Assembly (NCBI GenBank): GCA_033032865.1
Contig: JAWHQI010000079.1
Span: forward strand, 7,320,501 to 7,384,500
Direction of reading: 5' to 3'
From: Dactylorhiza incarnata
Taxonomy: Eukaryota; Streptophyta; Magnoliopsida; Asparagales; Orchidaceae
Length of the DNA: 64,000 nt
The position numbers were made by a program, and so were the translations under genes. Below are positions 9,011 to 20,061 of the stretch, one piece after another. The notes under the pieces were generated by a model. That model saw nothing but the letters and a program-made list of their open reading frames with translations. It did not search any database and was not told the origin of the DNA. Positions within the stretch are counted from its first letter, which is position 1. Every line of letters begins with the position of its first letter.

Positions 9011-11365
9011 TCGCCCTCTGACTGCGGCTTCTCATCCTGGTACTACACAACTGTCTGCTTCTATTGCCACCTCCTCAGGTAGCGTGCACGTGGTTACTAA
9101 AGGTAAGTTGCTTATTGATTCTGGAGCAACAAATCATATGACAGGGAACCCTCAACTTTTCTTACAGTTAATAGAAAACAAGAATTTACCTCCGGTTCTA
9201 ACAGCAGACGGTTCTCCCTCACATGTGTGTGGGACTAGAATAGTTTAAGTCACTCCGACTATCTCTCTTAAGAACACTCTTTATGTGCCTACATTTCCTT
9301 GCAACTTACTATCAGTCAAGGCTCTCTCTCAATAGTTACAATGTTCTATTATATTTACTCTGACTAACTATAATTTTCAGGATCTTCACACGAAGGAGAC
9401 AGTTTCTACTGGGACTGAGAGTGGAGGCCTCTACTTCCTTGACGTTTTTGCTGCTCACTCTGCTTCCACAGTCTCTGATTCTCTCCATCAATGGCAGCTC
9501 TGTCTTGGTCACCCTCCACCTCGGCTGCTGTATCAACTTCTACCTCACCTCACCAACAATACCTCTCCTCTCAACTGTGAAGCTTGCCAACTAGGAAAGC
9601 ACCATAGGGCTTCCTATCCTGCCAAACATGGTCGTAGCTCGACTCATCCCTTTGATCTCCTTCACTCCAATGTCTGGGGTCCTTCTCCTACCAATACTGT
9701 GGGTGGGAGTAGTTTGTATTTTGTTACTTTTATTAATAACTTCTCTCGATGTACTTGAGTGTATCTTTTAAAAGAATGCTCAGAACTTTTTACTGTTTTC
9801 TCAACTTTCTGTAATGAAATTTCTACTCAATTTGGAGTGGCTATCAAAGCTATTAGCATGGATAATGCTAAAGAATATGTTTCTCATCAGTTTTCTGAGT
9901 TTTGCATGAATCATGGTCTTATCCATCAAACTAGTTGCCCTTATACTTCTCAACAAAATGGGATAGCGGAACGTAAGAATCGTCACCTCCTCGACATGGC
10001 TCGCACCTTACTCTTCCAGTTGAATATGCCCAAAACTTATTGGGGTCATGCCATCCTCATCTCCTGCTATCTCATTAACCGCATTCCCTCCACCCTTTTT
10101 CAAGGCTCCACACCCTTTTCTCTACTATATCCTACCTCGAAACCTTTCTCGTTACCTCTCAAAGTCTTCGGTTGTACTGCGTTTGTCCACACTCCTTCAC
10201 CAGGTCGGGACAAACTCTCCCCTCAGGCAGTTAAGTGTATCTTTGTTGGTTACTCTCCCACTCAGAAAGGTCACCGATGCTATGATCCTCTTCTTCGCAA
10301 ACAATATGTTTTCGCTGATGTCACCTTCTTTGAGACTATACCATACTTTTCTAACTCTTCCACCTCTCTGCCTCCTGCAACTCATCCAACACCACCACTC
10401 ATTTACTCCCCACCGACACCACCTACTCTCCCAACTCCACCGCCTCTTTCTTTAACTCCACCATCTACAGAGTCTCCTATAACTTGTCCTCCTACTCCAA
10501 GGCCTCCTATCCCAACTCTTGGGCCAGCACTATCTTCTTCCGATGATGACTCTCCTGCTAATACAATCACCACTGAAGACCTCCCTATTGCCCTTCGAAA
10601 GGGAGTTCGCTCATGTACGCAACATTTTATTCATGATGTTGTGACCTATGCTCAACTCACCCCCTCTGCTAGGGTGTTTGCTATTGCTATTTCAGATACT
10701 GTCACTCCAGCTAATTATCAGGATACTCTTGCTATCCCACAGTGGAAGGCTGCCATGGATGAAGAAATAACCACTCTTCAGGACCGTAGCACGTGGACAC
10801 TTGTTCCTCCTCCTCCTGAGATAGATGTTGTTGGATGTAGATGGGTCTTTGTGATCAAATACTGTGTCAATGGATCTATCGACCGATAGAAGGCTCGCTT
10901 GGTTGCCAAAGGTTTTACACAGACATATGGAGTTGACTTCTTTGACACCTTCTCCCCTGTCGCTCATCTTACAACCATCAGGGTCCTCTTATCTATGGCC
11001 ATCAACAAAGGATGGCAACTCTCTCAATTAGACGTCAAGAATGCCTTTCTTTATGGTGATCTTCAAGAGGTTATTTACATGGAGCAACCTCCAGGGTATG
11101 TTGCTCCGGGGGAGACTCGTGTATGTAAGCTAAAGAAGGCTATCTATGGTCTCAAGCAAAGTCCTCGCGCCTGGTTTGAAAAGTTTAACGAAGTAATCAA
11201 GGTAATTGGATTTGTCCGCAGCTTTGCAGATCACTCTCTCTTCATTCGCAAGACCTCTCATGGAATGGTAGTTCTGGCTGTATACGTTGATGACATCCTT
11301 CTCACTGGTGATGATATTGAAGGTATCACCCTTACAAAGAAACATCTCCTTCAACACTTTGTAAC
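9011..11365 (+). pseudogene. Copia F pol, first part (protease, integrase, RT N-terminus)
   Basis: Domains in order: protease with LLIDSGATNHMTG near 9110; a GAG-pre-integrase segment with a His/Cys pattern (HQWQLCLGHP, CEACQLGKHH, about 9490-9605); the integrase core, in which the first catalytic Asp is Asn (HSNVWGP near 9668), followed by AISMDNAKEY and QQNGIAERKNRH; then RT from about 10780 with LDVKNAFLYGDL and the catalytic YVDDILLTG near 11285. In-frame stops fall near 9246, 9333, 9756 and 10887. Element E interrupts the frame after FVT at 11365; the frame resumes at 18631. Confidence 0.9.
11361..11365. repeat. Target duplication of element E, left copy (GTAAC)
   Basis: GTAAC is repeated at 18626-18630. 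Removing E and one copy restores the RT reading ...QHFVTKDTGTPKYFLG of copia F. Confidence 0.95.
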
Positions 11366-12230
11366 TGATGCGCGTCGGCAAGTGCACCGGTCGCTGTCAA
11401 GTAATAATTGTGGAGAATAAATTCCCCGGATGTCGGTCTCTTGAGGAATGCAGGATGGGTGATCGAATCGTGCAGTGAATATTGTTACACAAGCGTTTCA
11501 CAAACACAACAAGGGGTTTTTGGTTGGTTTTCCTAATTTTAACAACAATAAAAGAGATGCGGGTCGAGAACACCGCTTCGCAACGTGAGGTGGATGCAAC
11601 GGCCGCGATGCCGTGCTTCGTGAGGCGAATGAAGTGGACTCAGGCGCGAGAGAGTGAGGGTCGCAAACACCTCTTCACAACCGTCATTAGCTCTTGCCAA
11701 CACGGAGCAAACGCCTTGCGTGCGTGTGTGAGTGAGTGCGCTTGAACGTGGTGAATCACAACCAACCCATGAATAAGAACACAGAAACATTCATTCTCAT
11801 CAAGTAAATATCACAATATTCATTTAGTAAAAGATTCAAAGGGGTACAATCAAGGAAAGAGGAAGGAGATAACCGGCGGTGAAGACTAGCGGCCGTTCAC
11901 GGCCGGAATGGTAGGTTGTCGGGCTACCTCCGGACTCGGGCGGACGATGCTTCCGGCGTAGAGGGCTGTCACAATCTCCCTACGTGCTCCGTCGTCTTCG
12001 ACTCAAGGTCTCTTCTTCTTCTCACCGGGCGGAAAGCGAAAATGATTGCTTGGAGGCTTGCGGATGATGGAGAACACTCACGGACGATGGAGGATGTCTA
12101 GGAATGGACCGAGGAAGCTTCCCCTTGCGTAGGAGATGAAGTAGGGGCGATCCAAGGGGGCGGTCGGCGGCGTACGGAACAGAAATCCCGCTCCCGGAAT
12201 GAATAATCCGCCCTAAAATCGCAACAGGCG

Positions 12231-12238
12231 CTTAAATA
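12231..12238 (-). promoter_or_regulatory. TATA-like box of E 3' LTR
   Basis: Minus strand TATTTAAG within GCGCCTATTTAAGCGCC, just downstream (minus sense) of the array; the same sequence is at 17982-17989 in the 5' LTR, the copy that would act as promoter. Confidence 0.6.
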
Positions 12239-12249
12239 GGCGCTGGATT

Positions 12250-12620
12250 AAACACTGCGCACGATCATTGGCGCACGACCAGTGGTCGTGCGCACTGGAA
12301 TCCTGCGATCGTGCGCACTGCCTGGACAGAACCTGCAAGAGATGAAATTATAAAATAAAATGCTCGCACGACCAGTGGCGCACGACCGTTGATCGTGCGC
12401 ACTAGCGTCGGTGGTCGTGCGCAATAGGTGAGACAAAACTCATAAAATTACTATTAAGTGCGCACGGACAGTGGCGCACGACCGGTGGTCGTGCGCACTG
12501 GAGTTGATGGGCGTGCGCACTGCACCAGACAGAACTCGTAAAAAGGGGCTAAGTGCGCACGATCAGTGGCGCACGACCAGTGGTCGTGCGCACTAGAACA
12601 AGTGATCGTGCGCAGTGTTC
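12250..12620 (-). repeat. U3 palindrome array of E LTR (GCACGACCAGTGGTCGTGC)
   Basis: Four clusters about 115 bases apart each hold GTGCGCACGA-type half-sites followed by a near-perfect palindrome around GCACGACCAGTGGTCGTGC. Each cluster could fold into a GC-rich hairpin. Spacers between the clusters include a CAGAAC(C/T) element. The same array is in the other LTR at about 18001-18371. Confidence 0.85.
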
Positions 12621-12874
12621 CTGTGCAGAATTGCACCGGAAACACTTGCACGCCTCCTATTCCAGCACAAACACAGATCTAGCCACCGAAAGTGGCACTT
12701 AACAACATATGAGTACTATGAAAGGAAATAAACACGAAAACACACCAAAGTGGGCCAAAATGTGCACCTAGCATGGGTTATCAATTATAAACTATAATAA
12801 GGCTAAAGTGCGTGATATTGACTAAATAATGGCCCGGATGAGTCCATGAAGGTGTATATAATCAGGACTCATCA

Positions 12875-12887
12875 CACCCCCAGACTT
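12875..12887 (-). other. Polypurine tract of E
   Basis: Minus strand AAGTCTGGGGGTG directly before the 3' LTR. CCCCCAGACTTA-like sequences recur at about 13395, 14286 and 15605, so tract-like purine boxes are repeated through the internal region. Confidence 0.8.
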
Positions 12888-14673
12888 AACTGTTTGCGCG
12901 TCCCGAGCAAACGAATCCGGCGGAAGTTGAAAAAGATAATTAAAATAGCGAATTACGCAGGGGAGTACAGTGCGAAGTAACATACGCATGCGAGTAGGAA
13001 TTCTAGTAGAAGAAGATTCTAGCTATGCTAACTAATTTACGTAAGTACTAAAGCGTACTCAAAGATTTAATTGTACTCAGTGGGTGAATTATGAAGAATT
13101 TGACGATCATGCCCGGTATGGAAGTGACGAGACGCTGAGGCGGGTGTTGCAAAAGATCGGGGCTTAGGAATAACTCCGCTGAAATCCATCAACGTCGTGA
13201 ACCATACGCTTGCCCGGTCACACTCTCTCCACGGCGCTAGCAAACTCGCAAATCAAATCAGTAGGACTTATAGGATTAAAACGGGGCTTAGGTTACGGAA
13301 TGATATGCAAAGATAAACATGACGGCTACGCAACCCAAATGAGCCAACGGCACACTGCACCTTACAAAACCAAACAACTATGCTCGTGTGACACACCCCC
13401 AGACCTATCATGAAAACCAGGTGTGCACACAGCCTACTTTACAAATACCAACAGATTTTTCTCTTTAGCTTGGGAGGATTATTTTCAGGATACTCTTCTT
13501 TTTTTTCTTTTATATATTTTTCTTCTTTCAAGCAACCTCCAGTTGGTTCAAAATCAGCGGATAGACATTATTTTCTCTTCAAAACACAATGACACCACAC
13601 ACCACACAAGTTGGAAATTATGAGCACAGTTAAAACATTTTTTTGGTTGCGGGCGTAGGATAGGCTTCAGGCTTTGGTGGATGAGGAGGAGCTGAACATA
13701 AAAATGGTAGGCACAAATTTGGCTTGCAAAGGTGAATGAAAGGGGCATGGAATAGCAAAGCTCAAACTAGCCAAATGGTGGCCTACATCGTGCTTGACTC
13801 AACAAGTAGCTCTCACCCATGCTTCAAGAGTCGCTTGGGGCAAGTTCTTAGCCCACGAGAAAGATAAACCTTCCTCCCGACTCGAGCAACACACGTTTAG
13901 CGACCGCACACACACAACACCGGGTTATCATCAATTTCATTCGAATTCACCACTTGAGTACATTAAATCTAAATTTACGCAGAGATACTACACATAAATT
14001 AAATGCATAAAGAAAATCTAATTCTACTCAGGTTCTACTATAGCATGCGAAGCGACTAGAACACTACATGAGTCGACACCGCGCTCCAAATAATAATTCC
14101 TGTGTTAATAGCCTATTTCACATTCCAACCAAACTAGTTTAAACGGAACAACACAAAAGAAAGCACGCACTCAAGTGGGTGAAGTGGTGTGTGAAGATGA
14201 ACGATACTAAATAACTGAAATTAAAATACTTCTAGTATGCAAATGAGATGAGCATGTGCAGTGGGTGACAAAGAAACGGCTCTCCCCCAGACTTAATCAA
14301 AACCATACAACATAATGATATGACAGTGAAAATCAAAATTGAAAGCTAGGGAAGAAGTTACCCAATGCTCAGCACGTGAGCATACCAGAAGAATGGCGTT
14401 TAAAATCAAGACAATCCGCAGCATCCACCATCGAACACAAAACCTGCAAGCAAAACTCAAAACAACAAAAGCAAAAACAAAAACTGAACTAGGAAAGGTT
14501 AGATAAAAGGAAATATAAAAAAAAAACCCGGAAATCTGGGTTGTCTCCCAGTAGCGCTTTCATTTAACGTCCTTAAGCTGGACCAAATACCTGTATTAGC
14601 ATTGTTTATAAAGAGTGCAGGAATTAAGAAGACATACTCAAAAATAGTTCATTACAGCAATTAAAAACACGCA
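12888..14673 (-). other. Non-coding 3' internal region of E
   Basis: About 1.8 kb between gag-protease and the polypurine tract, where an autonomous Athila would carry pol or its 3' region. No RT, RNase H or integrase motif is visible in any frame. At 14531-14560 the minus strand reads an AAAGCGCTACTGGGAGAC box, like the AGCGCTTTTGGGAGG box that follows integrase in B. This suggests that pol was lost while the post-pol region was kept. Confidence 0.6.
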
Positions 14674-17004
14674 TCAACTAAAAGCGCTCTTGTGGTGCGC
14701 ATCTCCTGTAGCATGTAGGCGGGAGGTGAAGGCTTTAGGGCCAGCACTGGTATTACCCAATGCTCCCCTAACCTCCGCCATCTTGCTACGAAGAGCGGCA
14801 GCACGAGCGTCACGCAGAAGTTTTTCTTTTTTCAGTTTGGTGACGGTTGGAGATTGCCACCGTTGTGAACTCTCAGATTTTTCCTCCTTAGAATCAGGTG
14901 GCGTCACTTCCGGTGTCACTGTGACCACCGGATCGGCCCAAGAGACGGAACGCTTAAACAGTTTATTACACGATTCATCACAAGAAGAAAAATAATCAGC
15001 ATTCTTGACTAAATCCACATCATCATTTCCCGGACAGCCGTCATCCTCCTTCTCGGCGTCGAATTCTTTCCGAAAGTCAATCACTTCCTCCTCATCAGAT
15101 TTGAGCTCCTCCATTTCCCCTTCACCTGTTTCTTGGAAATGCGTCTTCCCTGCACAACTCAGAAGTTCATCAGAAATAATAAGAGGGGGAGGAGTGGATG
15201 TGTCGGCTCTAGCTTCGAGATGAATGGGCTGCAGCGCCATGTTAGGTAAGATGACACACCCCGTGGCAAAGTCAAGGGTGGCGCCGCTCTCTTTCAAGAA
15301 CGGCACCCCCAAGATAGGGATGGATTGATTTTCCCGGGGGCCCAACACCTGAAAGTCCGCGACCACAGTTGTCCCCTCAACTATTACTTCCACGTTTCTC
15401 ACCTCTCCCTCGGATTGAATAATGGTGCCGTTAGCGAGAATCAGCGATTTCTTTTCCTCTGTGTTAATCTCCAATTGAAGTTTCGCAACATCTTGCAGCG
15501 CAATAACATTGCGAGAGGAACCGGAATCGCATAGAGCCTTTGTTTCAACCTGATTGATGGAACACGAGATTGTCAGCTCACTCGGATTGGCATCCACCAC
15601 ATCCCCCAGACTTTTCCCTTGATCAATGGGATTCTTTTCCGTATTACTGGGAAGGGACCCCTGCGAACGCTCAGTTAGCGCTTGGGCCAATTGGCCCAAA
15701 TGCGTCTCCAAGTTTCGCATAGATGCAGTTTGGTTTGCCATATTCGAGTTAGCTACAAGCATGAATTTTTCCATCATTTCTTCTAAATTACTCTTCTTTT
15801 GAGTAGGGGGTGCTTGGTTGTAATCCGGGTGCGGCGGCCTCGGTTGGCTCCCGGAGGCGTAAGCATCATTTTGATACTGCCCCGGTGACCATCGTTGGCC
15901 GGGCGTGTTGGGATTCCACGAGAAGTTCGGATGACTTCTCGCTCCCGGATTATAAGTGTTATTATACGGCGCCCCCTTGGACTGATTTCCAACATAATTC
16001 ACAGATTCATTTAAAGATAAGTGCACGAAATCACCTACCACTTGGTTCCCCGAGCATTCGTAAGCATGGTGGCCTCCACCTCCACATCCTTCACAAGTAA
16101 TGATGGCAGCAGATGGAGACGGAGAAGGAAGAGAATCAACCATGAAGAGTCCTCGGCTGCTTCTTGGAGCGTTTCTCCCTGCAGTCCAGAAGGTACTGTG
16201 GGAGGCAGTGTCACGCAAAATCCGCAGGGCATCTTCAGGGGTGTGGTTCATCAAGGTACCACCGGCCGCAGCATCGATCATTGCCCTATAATTGGGCTCG
16301 ATCGCGAAGTAGAACAATTCAACCACGTTCCATGGCTGGAGCTCGTGGCCAGGGCAACGGCGAAGGAGTTCATTGAGGCGCTCCCAAGCTTCCGCAAGAG
16401 TCTCTTGATCCAACTGCCGAAATGTGGCGATTTCACGCCGCAAGCTTACAATCTTATCCACCGGGTGGAATTTAGCCAGGAATTTGGATGCAAGGGCATC
16501 CCATGTTGCAGCAGTCCCGGGCGGGATGGAATGAAGCCATACTTTTGCTTTATCACGGAGGGAGAAGGGGAACAGTCTCAGTTTGACTGTGTCATCAGCA
16601 ATGCCCGCATAGCGGAAAGTTCCGCAAATATCAGAGAATTCTGCCAGATGCAGATGCGGGTCTTCGCTAGCCATCCCCGAAAACTGAGCATGGTTTCGGA
16701 TAATGTTTAAGATCGCCGGCTTTATCTCAAACTGATTGTTCATGATATTGGGCCCAAAGCCCGGATACACGCTTCCAGCGGTGGGGGTGGTATAATCTCT
16801 CATAGTACGAGGCCGAGGTCTCTCCGCCTCCTGTTCATCAGTGGCCGGATTTTGCCCCTCATCGTGCACTCGCGCATCAGCATCATTCGGGTTCACATGA
16901 TCACCCATGGCTGCTTGCAGAGCCGCAGCACGCCTTCGCGCGCGAGCGGTTCGTTCGATTTCTGGGTCAAAAGGTGCAAGTTCACCTGCAATCTGCCTCT
17001 GCAT
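14674..17004 (-). CDS. Athila-like gag-protease polyprotein, 776 aa, intact
   Basis: An open frame of 776 codons, starting about 90 bases after the primer-binding site. Residues about 85-270 are the plant retrotransposon gag domain (NQFEIKPAILNII, SDICGTFRYAGI, LRLFPFSLRDKAKVWL, FLAKFHP). C304-C317 is a correct CX2CX4HX4C zinc knuckle. Residues 335-460 are Asn/Pro/Gln-rich with a coiled segment. The aspartic protease lies around 475-590 with the catalytic CDSGSSRN (Asp about 493) and ILGVPFLKESGATLDF. The last 170 residues are acidic, then basic. Gag assembles the particle and protease would mature it. An intact frame in an element without RT suggests selection or very recent origin. Confidence 0.92.
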   Translation of the reverse strand: MQRQIAGELAPFDPEIERTARARRRAAALQAAMGDHVNPNDADARVHDEGQNPATDEQEAERPRPRTMRDYTTPTAGSVYPGFGPNIMNNQFEIKPAILNIIRNHAQFSGMASEDPHLHLAEFSDICGTFRYAGIADDTVKLRLFPFSLRDKAKVWLHSIPPGTAATWDALASKFLAKFHPVDKIVSLRREIATFRQLDQETLAEAWERLNELLRRCPGHELQPWNVVELFYFAIEPNYRAMIDAAAGGTLMNHTPEDALRILRDTASHSTFWTAGRNAPRSSRGLFMVDSLPSPSPSAAIITCEGCGGGGHHAYECSGNQVVGDFVHLSLNESVNYVGNQSKGAPYNNTYNPGARSHPNFSWNPNTPGQRWSPGQYQNDAYASGSQPRPPHPDYNQAPPTQKKSNLEEMMEKFMLVANSNMANQTASMRNLETHLGQLAQALTERSQGSLPSNTEKNPIDQGKSLGDVVDANPSELTISCSINQVETKALCDSGSSRNVIALQDVAKLQLEINTEEKKSLILANGTIIQSEGEVRNVEVIVEGTTVVADFQVLGPRENQSIPILGVPFLKESGATLDFATGCVILPNMALQPIHLEARADTSTPPPLIISDELLSCAGKTHFQETGEGEMEELKSDEEEVIDFRKEFDAEKEDDGCPGNDDVDLVKNADYFSSCDESCNKLFKRSVSWADPVVTVTPEVTPPDSKEEKSESSQRWQSPTVTKLKKEKLLRDARAAALRSKMAEVRGALGNTSAGPKAFTSRLHATGDAHHKSAFS

Positions 17005-17092
17005 GCACTGTCAACAACAAGAAGAAACGAAAAGATCAAAAACAACTGCTCGTGTAACGAGAGTCACGACACAAGACGATACACGCCTGCGT

Positions 17093-17110
17093 TCCCCGGC
17101 AACGGCGCCA
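17093..17110 (-). other. Primer-binding site of E (tRNA-Asp)
   Basis: Minus strand TGGCGCCGTTGCCGGGGA, 18 of 18 to the expected tRNA-Asp complement used by Athila/Tat elements. It starts six bases from the LTR end. Confidence 0.93.
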
Positions 17111-17116
17111 AAAACT

Positions 17117-18625
17117 TGATGCGCGTCGGCAAGTGCACCGGTCGCTGTCAAGTAATAATTGTGGAGAATAAATTCCCCGGATGTCGGTCTCTTGAGGAAT
17201 GCAGGATGGGTGATCGAATCGTGCAGTGAATATTGTTACACAAGCGTTTCACAAACACAACAAGGGGTTTTTGGTTGGTTTTCCTAATTTTAGCAACAAT
17301 AAAAGAGATGCGGGTCGAGAACACCGCTTCGCAACGTGAGGTGGATGCAACGGCCGCGATGCCGTGCTTCGTGAGGCGAATGAAGTGGACTCAGGCGCGA
17401 GAGAGTGAGGGTCGCAAACACCTCTTCACAACCGTCATTAGCTCTTGCCAACACGGAGCAAACGCCTTGCGTGCGTGTGTGAGTGAGTGCGCTTGAACGT
17501 GGTGAATCACAACCAACCCATGAATAAGAACACAGAAACATTCATTCTCATCAAGTAAATATCACAATATTCATTTAGTAAAAGATTCAAAGGGGTACAA
17601 TCAAGGAAAGAGGAAGGAGATAACCGGCGGTGAAGACTAGCGGCCGTTCACGGCCGGAATGGTAGGTTGTCGGGCTACCTCCGGACTCGGGCGGACGATG
17701 CTTCCGGCGTAGAGGGCTGTCACAATCTCCCTACGTGCTCCGTCGTCTTCGACTCAAGGTCTCTTCTTCTTCTCACCGGGCGGAAAGCGAAAATGATTGC
17801 TTGGAGGCTTGCGGATGATGGAGAACACTCACGGACGATGGAGGATGTCTAGGAATGGACCGAGGAAGCTTCCCCTTGCGTAGGAGATGAAGTAGGGGCG
17901 ATCCAAGGGGGCGGTCGGCGGCGTACGGAACAGAAATCCCGCTCCCGGAATGAATAATCCGCCCTAAAATCGCAACAGGCGCTTAAATAGGCGCTGGATT
18001 AAACACTGCGCACGATCATTGGCGCACGACCAGTGGTCGTGCGCACTGGAATCCTGCGATCGTGCGCACTGCCTGGACAGAACCTGCAAGAGATGAAATT
18101 ATAAAATAAAATGCTCGCACGACCAGTGGCGCACGACCGTTGATCGTGCGCACTAGCGTCGGTGGTCGTGCGCAATAGGTGAGACAGAACTCATAAAATT
18201 ACTATTAAGTGCGCACGGACAGTGGCGCACGACCGGTGGTCGTGCGCACTGGAGTTGATGGGCGTGCGCACTGCACCAGACAGAACTCGTAAAAAGGGGC
18301 TAAGTGCGCACGATCAGTGGCGCACGACCAGTGGTCGTGCGCACTAGAACAAGTGATCGTACGCAGTGTTCCTGTGCAGAATTGCACCGGAAACACTTGC
18401 ACGCCTCCTATTCCAGCACAAACACAGATCTAGCCACCGAAAGTGGCACTTAACAACATATGAGTACTATGAAAGGAAATAAACACGAAAACACACCAAA
18501 GTGGGCCAAAATGTGCACCTAGCATGGGTTATCAATTATAAACTATAATAAGGCTAAAGTGCGTGATATTGACTAAATAATGGCCCGGATGAGTCCATGA
18601 AGGTGTATATAATCAGGACTCATCA
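17117..18625 (-). repeat. 5' LTR of element E (1509 bp)
   Basis: Same length and ends as the copy at 11366-12874, with about three differences by eye. Followed by the target duplication GTAAC at 18626-18630. Confidence 0.95.
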
Positions 18626-19511
18626 GTAACCAAAGACACGGGGACTCCAAAGTACTTTTTAGGCATTGAGATCTCAAGAAATCATAGCTCTGTTGTCCTC
18701 TCACAACATAAGTATGCTATTGACCTTCTGAAGGAAACATGTCTTCTTCGTGCTAAGCCTGCCAAGTATCCAATGGCAATAGGAGACGACAAACTCTGGA
18801 ATGACAACTCTCCACCTCTACCTGATAGCACTAGATACCGCCGTCTTATAGGCAAGCTCATTTACCTAACTACAACAAGACCTGATATCTGTTATGCCGT
18901 TGGGAAGGTCAGCCAATTCATGCAAGCCCCAAGGGAATGTCATCTTCAGGCTGCTCTAAAGATATTGGAATACGTTAAGGGATCTCCAGGAAAGGGACTT
19001 CTGTTCCAAAGAAATAATCATCTCAAGATAGAAGCCTACTCAGATGCTAGCTACGCTGATGATAAAGGAGACAGGAAATCCACGTCTGGGTTCTGTACAT
19101 TCGCGGGAGGAAATCTTGTGAGCTGGAAGAGCAAGAAATAAGCAGTAGTATCCAGATCAAGTGCTGAGGCTGAGTACAGGAGCATGGCCCAAACTACATG
19201 TGAATTGAAGTGGTTATGAACTCTCCTTCTAGACTTTGGAGAAGTTTACAACCATCCCTTGCCAATGTTCTGTGACAATAAAGCTGCAATCTATATATCT
19301 CAAAACCCAGTCTTTCATGAGAGAACCAAATACATTGAAGTGGACTGTCATTTCATCAGGGAAGAAATCTTGAAGAAACAAATCTGCACTCCCTTCGTAA
19401 CTTCGGATAAAGAGCTGGCTGATAGCTTCACCAAACCCATATCTTCATCCTTCTCTAATGTGTGTAACAAGCTAGGCATGATTGATATATATGCTCCAGC
19501 TTGCAGGGGAG
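18626..19511 (+). pseudogene. Copia F pol, second part (RT C-terminus and RNase H)
   Basis: Continues the RT of F past element E: GTPKYFLGIEISR, then LIYLTTTRPDICYAVGK, and RNase H with AYSDASYADD, a SSAEAEYRSM segment and FCDNKAAI. In-frame stops are TAA at 19139-19141 and TGA at 19217-19219. The frame has no stop at the LTR border and runs about 25 codons into the LTR. The polypurine tract GCTTGCAGGGGAG is at 19499-19511. Confidence 0.9.
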
Positions 19512-20056
19512 TGTTGAAGCCATGCGATCTCAAAGAATTGAAGCTGCGCGGTCTCGAGCCAGCGGTCTGTGCGGTCTCCCAAAATTAGACCGCGACTCCT
19601 CCTCAGATGTGCGAGATCACGCCATATGAAGATCAACGGTCTCCAGCTCCATAAAATAACAGTTTGATAACCACGGTCTGTGCGGTCTCCCAGTATCAGA
19701 CCGCCGCTTCTCCTCAGATATACCAGATCGCTTCATGTGAAGAGAAGCGGTCTGGTACCCCCGGTATCTCCCTCACCGGGGAGTGTTCGCCAGAGCGATC
19801 TCACGATCAACCGGTCTCCACTGTAACACGACCTTCCTCCTGTCGTGTGACCGTCTGTCTTCTCTCTAGACAGCGGAAGTCACTGCGGTCTCGTTCTCCC
19901 TGACCGCCTGACTGCCCAGCTTGCTTTGTGTATTGTATTTGTATTTAGTCCCACATTGTGTATTTGTATTTTACTCTTTCCCTCCTAGTCTATATAAAGG
20001 AGGCAATACTCTTGTAATACTCAGATTTTTGGAAATAAAATTTTCAAGTTCTCACA
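19512..20056 (+). repeat. 3' LTR of copia F (545 bp)
   Basis: Begins TGTTGAAGCCATGCG and ends AAGTTCTCACA; roughly 5% different from the 5' LTR by eye. TATA box TATATAAA at 19991-19998. Followed by GTTTC at 20057-20061. Confidence 0.92.
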
Positions 20057-20061
20057 GTTTC

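Larger units (their letters stand above)
11366..12874 (-). repeat. 3' LTR of element E (1509 bp)
   Basis: On the + strand it starts TGATGCGCGTCGG and ends CAGGACTCATCA. It is matched base for base by 17117-18625 apart from about three substitutions (for example at 11542 and 12436). U3 carries a hairpin-rich array at 12250-12620. Confidence 0.95.
11366..18625 (-). mobile_element. Non-autonomous Athila-like gypsy E (gag-protease only)
   Basis: 7260 bp, minus strand, with two 1509-bp LTRs that differ at about three positions by eye, a perfect 18-base tRNA-Asp primer-binding site, a clear polypurine tract, and one intact 776-codon gag-protease frame. RT, RNase H and integrase are absent, although the internal region has no sign of recent damage. 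It is young and probably moved using enzymes of a related autonomous Athila element. The identical signals in the degenerate B (same PBS, same post-pol box) support the lineage. Confidence 0.93.
7503..20056 (+). mobile_element. Copia element F (complete, degenerate; split by E)
   Basis: A full-length copia with two LTRs (7503-8046 and 19512-20056), a tRNA-iMet primer-binding site, gag, protease, integrase, RT, RNase H and a polypurine tract, flanked by GTTTC. Without E it is about 5.3 kb. The LTRs differ at roughly 30 of 544 positions by eye, and the coding region has several stops and frameshifts. It is therefore an old, dead copy that sits inside an array unit and was itself entered by E. 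Confidence 0.93.

Noticed and set aside
13210..13623. Short plus-strand frames at 13210-13623 as genes
   Set aside because: They are antisense to the non-coding region of E and show no conserved motif.
16021..16710. 229-codon plus-strand frame opposite the gag of E
   Set aside because: It is a shadow of the 776-residue gag-protease frame on the minus strand, which has the zinc knuckle and protease motifs.
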